Assembly (NCBI RefSeq): GCF_030499575.1
Contig: NZ_JASTLC010000001.1
Location: 2,001,001 to 2,065,000, forward strand
Direction: 5' to 3'
DNA from: Streptomyces sp. DG2A-72
GTDB lineage: Bacteria > Actinomycetota > Actinomycetes > Streptomycetales > Streptomycetaceae
DNA: 64,000 nucleotides
Shown here: one piece after another, positions 56,060 to 64,000 of the stretch
Position numbering within the stretch: position 1 is the first letter of the stretch
Layout: every line of letters begins with the position of its first letter
Program-made: the position numbers and the translations under genes
The notes under the pieces: generated by a model
The model's input: only the letters and a program-made list of their open reading frames with translations
Told to the model about the DNA's origin: nothing
Databases searched by the model: none

Positions 56060-57099
56060 AGCTGGGCCGTCCTCCGCCGTCGTACCAGAAAGATGAAGAC
56101 CGGCCCGCCGAGGATCGCGGTCACGATGCCGACCTGCAGCTCCGCGGGCCGGGCCACGATCCTGCCGATCACATCGGCGCCCAGCAGCAGCACCGGCGAC
56201 AGGACGGCCGCGTACGGCAGGATCCAGCGCAGATCGGGACCGGTGAAGGACCGTACGACGTGCGGCACCATCAGCCCGACGAAGACGATCGGCCCGCAGG
56301 CGGCGGTCGCGGCCCCGCACAGCACGGTGGCGGCGAGCATGGACAGTGCCCGTGTGCGGTTGAGGTTGGCGCCCAGAGCCTTGGCGGTGTCGTCGCCCAT
56401 GGCCATGGCGTTGAGCGGCCGGGCGAGCGCGAAAGCGAGCAGCATGCCGAAGGCGAGGAAGGGCAGCACCTTCAGGATGATGTCGTTGGTCGCCGAACTC
56501 AGCGAACCGACCGTCCAGAAGCGCATCTTGCCCAGCGCGGCCTCGTCCATGATCATCACGGCCTGGAGATAGCCGTAGAGCGCGGCGCTGATCGCGGTGC
56601 CGGCGAGCGCGAGCCGCACCGGCGTGGCGCCCCGGCTGCCGCCGAGGAACCAGACCAGCGCTCCGACCGCGGCCGCGCCGAAGAACGCGAACCACACATA
56701 GCCGGTCAGGCTGGTGACGCCGAAGTAGGTGATGGCGGTGACGACCGCGGCCGAGGCGCCCGCGTTGATTCCGAGCAGACCCGGGTCGGCCAGCGGATTG
56801 CGGGTGAGCGCCTGGAGCACCGCGCCCGCCAGGCCCAGCGCGGCACCGGCGAGCAGTCCCAGCACGGTCCGCGAGAGCCGCTCCGCGACGACGACATCGC
56901 CGTACGTCCCCGACTCCTCGAACAATCCGTGCCACACCTGGTCAACGGACAGCTCTTTCGCGCCGATCGCGACGCTCGCCAGCGCGACGAGCAACAGGAT
57001 CGCCACGGAGACAAGCAGCCCAAAGGCACGTATCGCCCGGCGTTTCGGGGGCGCGGGGGCGGTCTCCGCGCGCTGTTCGGGAGGACTGTCGACCAACAC
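56056..57099 (-). CDS. FecCD-type siderophore permease (first)
   Basis: 347-aa polytopic permease. RLSRTVLGLLAGAALGLAGA, VLQALTRNPLADPGLLGINA and GPIVFVGLMVPHVVRSFTGP match BtuC/FecCD proteins. The GTG at 57099 is only 6 nt from a TAACCT -10-like hexamer and overlaps the iron-box region, so the mRNA may be leaderless. The operon has two permeases and an ATPase, but no binding-protein gene is adjacent, so the receptor must be encoded elsewhere. Confidence 0.92.
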   Translation of the reverse strand: MLVDSPPEQRAETAPAPPKRRAIRAFGLLVSVAILLLVALASVAIGAKELSVDQVWHGLFEESGTYGDVVVAERLSRTVLGLLAGAALGLAGAVLQALTRNPLADPGLLGINAGASAAVVTAITYFGVTSLTGYVWFAFFGAAAVGALVWFLGGSRGATPVRLALAGTAISAALYGYLQAVMIMDEAALGKMRFWTVGSLSSATNDIILKVLPFLAFGMLLAFALARPLNAMAMGDDTAKALGANLNRTRALSMLAATVLCGAATAACGPIVFVGLMVPHVVRSFTGPDLRWILPYAAVLSPVLLLGADVIGRIVARPAELQVGIVTAILGGPVFIFLVRRRRTAQL

Positions 57100-57103
57100 G
57101 CAG

Positions 57104-57122
57104 TTAGGTTAGCCTACCCTCC
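57104..57122. promoter_or_regulatory. iron box (DmdR/IdeR-type operator)
   Basis: TTAGGTTAGCCTACCCTCC matches the DmdR1 consensus TTAGGTTAGGCTCACCTAA in the left arm and centre, with a weaker right arm. It covers the likely -10 of the siderophore permease operon, so iron-loaded DmdR would block transcription. Confidence 0.75.
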
Positions 57123-57187
57123 CCTTCGGCCACGATTCCGCTCCGTTGCAGTACGCGGACCCCCCGTCGGTGAGTGACCGCGAGAGC

Positions 57188-58216
57188 TCACAACCCCAGC
57201 CGCGCCAGCGCCTTCCCCCCGTCCAGCTCGCACACACCCTCCCCGGCCGACGTCCAGGCCGCCGCACACAGCGCCCGCAGTCCGTCCAACGCCTCGCCGT
57301 CACCGTCGAGTTCCAGCCTCTCGGCGCCGGCCTTCGCCCTCCAGCCACCACACCGGAACCCGTCACTCTCCGCCGTGACCTCCGGCTGGCCGGTGAGCAG
57401 GCCGCGCAGATCGGCGTCGACAAACGTCGGCCGGTGCCGCGGCGGCGCGGAGAGCAGCAGAGGCCCGTCGGTCACACCGGTCAGCACCAGCAGCGAGTCC
57501 ACGCCTCCGTTGAACGCACCCTCGATGTCCGTGTCCAGGCGGTCCCCCACCACCAGCGGCCGCTCGGCCCCGGTCCGCAGGACCGTCTCCCGGTGCATCG
57601 GAGGCAGCGGCTTCCCGGCCACCTGCGGCTCGGCACCCGTCGCGATCCGGACGACCTGCACCGCCGCGCCGTTGCCCGGCGCGATCCCACGCGCACTGGG
57701 AATCGTCAGGTCGGTGTTGGACGCGAACCACGGCACCCCGCGCGCGATGGCGTGGCACGCCTCCGCGAAGCGGCCCCACGGCAGTTCGGGCCCGCCGTAC
57801 CCCTGCACGACCGCCGCCGGATCGTCATCCGCCGACTCCACCGGCTCGAGCCCCCGCTCGCGCAACGCGACCCGCAGCCCCTCCCCGCCGATCACCAGCA
57901 CACGGGAGCCCTGCGGCACGTGCTCGGCGATCAGCCGGGCGACCGCCTGCGCCGAGGTGATGACGTCGGACGCCGCCGTCGGTATGCCCAGCGCGGTCAG
58001 ATGCGCGGAGACGACGTCAGGGGTGCGCAGAGCGTTGTTCGTGACATACGCCAGGTGCATGCCTCCCGAGCGAGCGGCGGCAAGCGATTCGACGGCGTAC
58101 GCGATCGCGTTCCCACCCGCGTACACCACTCCGTCCAGGTCGAGCAGCGCCGTGTCGTACGCCTCGCTCAGGGCCTGGCCACTGCCCTTGGGCCTCGTCC
58201 TGACGCTCTGGCTCAT
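57188..58216 (-). CDS. HAD-superfamily phosphatase, NagD (IIA) type
   Basis: 342-aa hydrolase. Motif I is ALLDLDGVVYAGGNA with the two Asp residues, motif II is LAYVTNNALRTPDVV, and motif IV is PLVVGDRLDTDIEGAFNGGV. The C2-type cap is typical of NagD/4-nitrophenylphosphatase proteins. Substrates of relatives include sugar phosphates and pyridoxal phosphate. ATG 58216 has GAGGAGCG 9 nt upstream. Divergent from the DUF1015 gene with a 73-nt gap. Confidence 0.9.
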   Translation of the reverse strand: MSQSVRTRPKGSGQALSEAYDTALLDLDGVVYAGGNAIAYAVESLAAARSGGMHLAYVTNNALRTPDVVSAHLTALGIPTAASDVITSAQAVARLIAEHVPQGSRVLVIGGEGLRVALRERGLEPVESADDDPAAVVQGYGGPELPWGRFAEACHAIARGVPWFASNTDLTIPSARGIAPGNGAAVQVVRIATGAEPQVAGKPLPPMHRETVLRTGAERPLVVGDRLDTDIEGAFNGGVDSLLVLTGVTDGPLLLSAPPRHRPTFVDADLRGLLTGQPEVTAESDGFRCGGWRAKAGAERLELDGDGEALDGLRALCAAAWTSAGEGVCELDGGKALARLGL

Positions 58217-58277
58217 TCCGCATCGCTCCTCGTTCGACGGCATTCCCCCCGATCATCGCGCATGCCACTGACACACG

Positions 58278-58283
58278 TACGAT
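58278..58283 (+). promoter_or_regulatory. -10 element before the DUF1015 gene
   Basis: TACGAT ends 6 nt before the ATG at 58290, with no ribosome site; the mRNA is probably leaderless. Confidence 0.45.
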
Positions 58284-58289
58284 GCCGGG

Positions 58290-59582
58290 ATGAACTCAGC
58301 AGGTCACTCGGGAGCAACGGCGCACCGGGGCCTCGAACTCACCCCGTTCCGAGGGCTCCGCTACGACCCCGACCGGGTCGGCAGTCTGGCCGCCGTGACC
58401 TCACCGCCGTACGACGTCGTGGTCCGCCCCGACGGCGTGCTCCATCTCGAGTCGGCCGACCCGTACAACATCGTCCGCCTGATTCTCCCCCAGGCACCCA
58501 CCGCCGCCGCCCGCAACGAACAGGCGGCCAAGACCCTGCGGCGCTGGCTCTCCGAAGGGGTCCTGGCGGCCGACCCGCGGCCCGGCCTGTACGTCTACGA
58601 ACAACGCGACGGCGACGGCATGCTGCAACGCGGTGTGATCGGCGCCCTGCGCGTGACGGATCCCGCGGAAGGCCTGGTCCTGCCGCACGAGGACGTCATG
58701 CCGCACATCGTGGCCGACCGAGCCGACCTCATGCGCGCCACATCCGCGAACCTCGAGCCCCTGCTCCTGACGTACCGCGGCAACGGCTCGGCAACCGACA
58801 CCGCCGCAATCATCGAACGTACGGCGGAGCAGCCCCCGCTCCTCTCCACGACCACGGAGGACGGCTTCAGCCACCGCCTGTGGTCGATCACCGCCCCCGA
58901 CGAGCAGGCCCGCATCCAGGCCGACCTCGCCGGGCACCAGGCCCTGATCGCCGACGGTCACCACCGCTGGGCGACATACCGGCGTCTACGCGCGGAGCAC
59001 CCCTCCCCCAGCCCCTGGGACCACGGCCTCGTCCTCCTCGTGGACACGACCCGCTACCCGCTCCGCGTCCGCGCCATCCACCGCCTCCTGCACGGCCTAC
59101 CGGTCGCGGAAGCACTCAAGCCCCTCGACGGCCTGTTCCGCGTACGCCACCTGGAAGTCCCCCTCCTCGAGGCTCTGGACGCCCTCACCGACGCGGCCGG
59201 TGCCGGCAACGCCTTCCTGCTGGCCGGCGACGGCACGTTCCACCTCGTCGACGAACCGGACCCGGACCTCCTGGCCCGCACCGTCCCGACGGAGCACCCC
59301 GCAGCCTGGCGCACCCTGGACGCGACCGTCCTGCACGCCACACTCCTCGACCACGTCTGGCACATCCCCGAGGACTCCCCCACCCACATCGCCTACATCC
59401 ACGACACCGCGGCCACGGTCAGCAAGGCGGAACGCGACGGCGGTACGGCCGTCCTGATGCACCCGGTCCGCGAGGAGGTCGTACGCGACCTGGCCCGCCA
59501 GGGCGTCACGATGCCCCGCAAGTCCACGTCGTTCGGCCCGAAACCGGCGTCGGGCCTGGTGCTACGCGCGTTGGACCTCTGA
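58290..59582 (+). CDS. DUF1015 family protein
   Basis: 430-aa soluble protein of a widespread but poorly known family. The signature LIADGHHRWATYRRLR, the start FRGLRYDPDRVGSLAAVTSP PYDVV-type block, and PYNIVRLILPQ with an N-terminal His/Asp-rich core are present. Some members are reported near kinase or phosphatase genes, and a role in small-molecule or serine metabolism is only a guess. ATG 58290 is preceded by a -10 element. A terminator lies between this gene and the convergent TPR gene. Confidence 0.85.
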   Translation: MNSAGHSGATAHRGLELTPFRGLRYDPDRVGSLAAVTSPPYDVVVRPDGVLHLESADPYNIVRLILPQAPTAAARNEQAAKTLRRWLSEGVLAADPRPGLYVYEQRDGDGMLQRGVIGALRVTDPAEGLVLPHEDVMPHIVADRADLMRATSANLEPLLLTYRGNGSATDTAAIIERTAEQPPLLSTTTEDGFSHRLWSITAPDEQARIQADLAGHQALIADGHHRWATYRRLRAEHPSPSPWDHGLVLLVDTTRYPLRVRAIHRLLHGLPVAEALKPLDGLFRVRHLEVPLLEALDALTDAAGAGNAFLLAGDGTFHLVDEPDPDLLARTVPTEHPAAWRTLDATVLHATLLDHVWHIPEDSPTHIAYIHDTAATVSKAERDGGTAVLMHPVREEVVRDLARQGVTMPRKSTSFGPKPASGLVLRALDL

Positions 59583-59590
59583 ACGACGAA

Positions 59591-59623
59591 GGGGCGGGAC
59601 CCATGCTCAGGATCCCGCCCCTG
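59591..59623. terminator. terminator between DUF1015 and TPR genes
   Basis: AGGGGCGGGA (59591-59600) pairs perfectly with TCCCGCCCCT (59614-59623), a 10-bp stem. It serves two converging genes. Confidence 0.75.
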
Positions 59624-59631
59624 GTCTCCGA

Positions 59632-61500
59632 CTAGTCCTCCTCGCCATCCTCAGAGGATGGCCGCGGCGTCGTCTCGTCGCCCTCGTTCTCGTCCAACGC
59701 GTCGACGAACTCGACACCGTCCAGCTCGGCAAGCCGGTCGGACGCGTCCGTGCTGCCGTCCTTGTCGGCCTCGACCGCCTTCGCGAACCACTCCCGCGCC
59801 TCGGCCTCCCGACCGGCGGCGAGCAGCGCATCGGCATACGCGTACCGCAGCCGCGCGGTCCACGGCTGTACGGAACCGGCGGCCAGCTCCGGGCTCTGCA
59901 GCGTCACGATCGCCGCGTCGAGCTGCTCCATGTCACGCCGGGCACCCGCCGCGACAAGCCGCATCTCGACCTGACCTGCCTTGTCGAGCTTGTTCACCTC
60001 GGGCGCCCCGGCCATGTCCAGCGCCTTCTCGGGCCGCCCGAGACCACGCTCGCAGTCGGCCATGACGGGCCACAGATCCACGTTCCCGGTCATCCGCCGT
60101 GCGGCCCGGAACTCGGCGAGCGCCTCGCTGTACTTCTGGTTCGCGTACGCCGCGAATCCAGCAGCCTCGCGTACGGCGGCGACGCGCGACGCCAGCCGCA
60201 GGGCCACCTTGGAGTAGCCGTACGCGCCCTCCGGGTCCTCGTCGATGAGCCGGGCGACCATCACCAGGTTCTTGGCGACGTCCTCGGCAAGTCCCTTCGG
60301 CAGACTCTGCAGCTCCTGCCGTACGTCCTTGTCGATCTCCTCGCCGGTGACGTCCTCCGGAATCGGCAGCCGCTTGATGGGCTCCCGGTCCCGGTCACGC
60401 TCATCACGGAAACGCCCACCGCCACGCCGGTCATCACCCCTGCGGTCGTCCCGCCGATCATCCCGGCCACGGAATCCCCCGGGCCGCCCACCACGGTCGT
60501 CACGCCGGGGCCCACGGCTACGGTCGTCCCGCCCGTCACGCCCGTCACGCCCACGGAACCCACCGCGCTCACCTCGACTGTCCCCGCGACTGTCATCCCG
60601 CCGACTGTCGTCCCGACGGAAGCCACCACGGGGCCCACGGTCGTCGCCACCTCGGCGGTCGTCCCTGCGGTCGTCGCGCCGACCGTAGCCACGATCGTCG
60701 TCACGGCGGCCCTGGCCGCGATCGTCATCCCGGCGGCCATGACCACGGTCGTCGTCCCTGCGGCCATGACCACGGTCGTCGTCCCTGCGGCCGTAGCCAC
60801 GGCTGTCATCACGGCGGATCCCGGGACGGTCGCCTTCGCGGCGGTCGTCCCTGCGCTCGTCACGCCGGTCGTCCCGACCGCGGAAACCTCCGGGCCGTCC
60901 GCCACTGTCGTCGCGGCGGAATCCAACACGCTCCGGACGGTCACCACGGTCGTCCCGCCGGGACCCGCCCCTGTCGCCGCGGTCATCGCGACGGAAGGGG
61001 GGACGGTCTCCGCCGCGGTCGTCGCGGCGGAACGGGGGACGGTCTCCGCCCCGGTCACCGCGGTCATCGCAACGGAACGGAGGGCGATCTCCACCGCGGT
61101 CACTGCGGTCGGTACGATCCCCACGGTCGTCGCGCCGGAACGGAGGACGGTCTCCGTCCCGGCGGAAACCCCCGGGCCGCCCGCCGCGGTCGTCGCGACG
61201 CGGACCACCGGAACGGTCGTCGCGACCGCCGTAGCCACCTCGGTCCCGATCCCGGTCCCGGTCGTCGCGTCGGAAGCCACCGCGATCGCCACGGTCGTCG
61301 CCCCGACGGTCATCACGGCGGTCGTCACGGCGGTCGTTGCCGCGACCGTACCCACCACGGTCGTTCCCACCTCGGTCACCACCTGCGCGGTCGTTGCCGC
61401 GCCGCGGACCACCCCGGTACCCGCCGCGATCACCACGGTCACCACTGTCCCGTCGCCGCTGGTCGCGCTCCGGTCGGTCTTCGGGAGAGTTGGTGGACAT
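59632..61500 (-). CDS. TPR protein with a long RGG/RDD-rich low-complexity N-terminus
   Basis: 622-aa protein in two parts. Residues 1 to about 375 are almost only Arg, Asp and Gly, in RDDRG, RGGFRRDD, DRPPFRRDD and GRRDDDRG repeats; this resembles RGG-box RNA-binding or phase-separating domains. Residues about 385-595 are TPR-like helices (EEIDKDVRQELQSLPKGLAE, KVALRLASRVAAVREAAGFA, YSEALAEFRAARRMTGNVDL). The C-terminus is acidic. The start is ATG 61500, and the third positions stay G/C. It is transcribed away from the rRNA operon in the same direction, beginning 66 nt after its terminator. The TPR half is common in Streptomyces (tetratricopeptide protein); the expanded RGG half is the odd part. 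Confidence 0.85.
   Translation of the reverse strand: MSTNSPEDRPERDQRRRDSGDRGDRGGYRGGPRRGNDRAGGDRGGNDRGGYGRGNDRRDDRRDDRRGDDRGDRGGFRRDDRDRDRDRGGYGGRDDRSGGPRRDDRGGRPGGFRRDGDRPPFRRDDRGDRTDRSDRGGDRPPFRCDDRGDRGGDRPPFRRDDRGGDRPPFRRDDRGDRGGSRRDDRGDRPERVGFRRDDSGGRPGGFRGRDDRRDERRDDRREGDRPGIRRDDSRGYGRRDDDRGHGRRDDDRGHGRRDDDRGQGRRDDDRGYGRRDDRRDDRRGGDDRGPRGGFRRDDSRRDDSRGDSRGERGGFRGRDGRDGRDDRSRGPRRDDRGGRPGGFRGRDDRRDDRRGDDRRGGGRFRDERDRDREPIKRLPIPEDVTGEEIDKDVRQELQSLPKGLAEDVAKNLVMVARLIDEDPEGAYGYSKVALRLASRVAAVREAAGFAAYANQKYSEALAEFRAARRMTGNVDLWPVMADCERGLGRPEKALDMAGAPEVNKLDKAGQVEMRLVAAGARRDMEQLDAAIVTLQSPELAAGSVQPWTARLRYAYADALLAAGREAEAREWFAKAVEADKDGSTDASDRLAELDGVEFVDALDENEGDETTPRPSSEDGEED
60678..60798 (-). repeat. 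five tandem 27-nt units encoding GRRDDDRGH-type repeats
   Basis: Within the RGG/RDD gene, five 9-residue units follow each other as YGRRDDDRG, HGRRDDDRG, HGRRDDDRG, QGRRDDDRG and YGRRDD. Two adjacent units are nearly identical in DNA, pointing to slippage expansion. Confidence 0.75.
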
Positions 61501-61565
61501 GGGTGACTCCTGTCTTCGGTACCGCAGTCATTCTCGCGCAACTCGGGACACCCGGCGCGCTCCAG

Positions 61566-61616
61566 TAAAAACAAAAGGACCCCTGGCCCCAGCTGAACGC
61601 TGGGACCAGGGGTCCT
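61566..61616 (-). terminator. rRNA operon terminator
   Basis: On the minus strand the arms AGGACCCCTGGTCCCAGC and GCTGGGGCCAGGGGTCCT (61616-61599 and 61593-61576) pair over 18 positions with a single mismatch and a 5-nt loop. TTTTGTTTTT follows (61575-61566). It is a strong factor-independent terminator right after 5S rRNA. Confidence 0.9.
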
Positions 61617-61627
61617 CCAAAGATTGT

Positions 61628-61744
61628 TCGGCGGTGTCCTACTCTCCCACAGGGTCCCCCCTGCAGTACCATCGGCGCTGTAAGGCTTAGCTTCCGGGTT
61701 CGGAATGTAACCGGGCGTTTCCCTCACGCTATGACCACCGAAAC
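61628..61744 (-). rRNA. rrf: 5S ribosomal RNA
   Basis: Minus-strand sequence starting GTTTCGGTGGTCATAGCGTG, with CCGAACCCGGAAGCTAAGCC in the middle and ending near ACACCGCCGAAC, is the Streptomyces 5S rRNA. The ends are estimated to within a few bases from the pairing of the terminal stem. Confidence 0.93.
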
Positions 61745-61849
61745 CCTATTGGTTTCGAGCGAACAAGCACACTCTTCAGTTAGATGTTCAAGCTCAAAGC
61801 CGACAACTGTTCGTTGTCTCAGAACTGACACAGTGGACGCGAGCAACTG

Positions 61850-64000
<2,151 letters not shown>

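Noticed and set aside
60400..61450. Possible CRISPR-like array because of dense short repeats
   Set aside because: Repeats are in frame (multiples of 9 residues or similar), lack unique spacers of constant size and no cas gene is near.
60739..61506. 255-codon rightward frame full of TTVVVP and VAT repeats
   Set aside because: It is the antisense shadow of the RGG/RDD repeats; the composition follows from the repeat DNA, and it has no ribosome site.

Overview
The window is chromosomal DNA of a Streptomyces species. The signs are very high GC with G/C at third codon positions, many GTG starts, typical Streptomyces protein families (SflA-like SepF, Rpf muralytic enzymes, a DmdR-type iron box), a rare TTA codon, and gene order that I recall from the S. 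coelicolor SCO1749 to about SCO1794 core region. It is mostly conserved core chromosome with short patches of gene decay. I see no prophage, complete insertion sequence, CRISPR array or tRNA.

Layout: 1-6.5 kb carries an SflA-like division protein, an acyl-CoA dehydrogenase, a drug-efflux MFS pump, a PIG-V-like membrane glycosyltransferase with a TTA codon, a PAP2 phosphatase and an I78 inhibitor. 6.9-16.7 kb has a stand-alone cytochrome oxidase subunit I gene, a WYL regulator, a divergent branched-chain-amino-acid-type ABC system in which both permeases and one ATPase are fused in one polypeptide, and two Rpf/LysM secreted muralytic enzymes. 17.2-23.1 kb has a frameshifted conserved gene, then der, plsC-like, cmk, tyrA and aroH in one leftward run. 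23.3-29 kb is an accessory patch: a decayed membrane-protein gene joined in frame to a Rieske lipoprotein, two converging nucleotidyltransferases, an ADP-ribosylglycohydrolase, an NrtR-like Nudix regulator with a nested palindromic operator, and a broken MFS gene.

29-41.4 kb has an ECF sigma factor with a DinB/MDMPI partner, the rluB-scpB-scpA segment, a ribbon-helix-helix-like gene with a ParA-type ATPase (chromosome organisation), alanine dehydrogenase, a TPR-ATPase, a Nudix ADP-ribose hydrolase and pyrG. 41.8-49.8 kb holds a GH15 glucosidase, a flavin oxidase, an LLM flavoprotein, a PucR regulator, a GT4 glycosyltransferase and a WecA/MraY-like membrane protein. 49.8-53.7 kb is the leftward recN-nadK-tlyA block. 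53.8-57.1 kb has an SCP2 protein and a FecCD-type siderophore ABC operon behind an iron box. 57.2-61.5 kb has a HAD phosphatase, a DUF1015 protein and a striking RGG/RDD-rich TPR protein. The right end is the 3' part of an rRNA operon on the minus strand (23S partial, 5S, terminator).

Patterns that cut across genes: the 12-bp palindrome CACGCGCGCGTG occurs at least ten times, far above chance for this base composition. Six convergent gene pairs overlap at their 3' ends. Several genes look leaderless. A 45-nt intergenic repeat occurs twice in inverted orientation. All calls come from reading the sequence and from memory of protein families; no database search was run.
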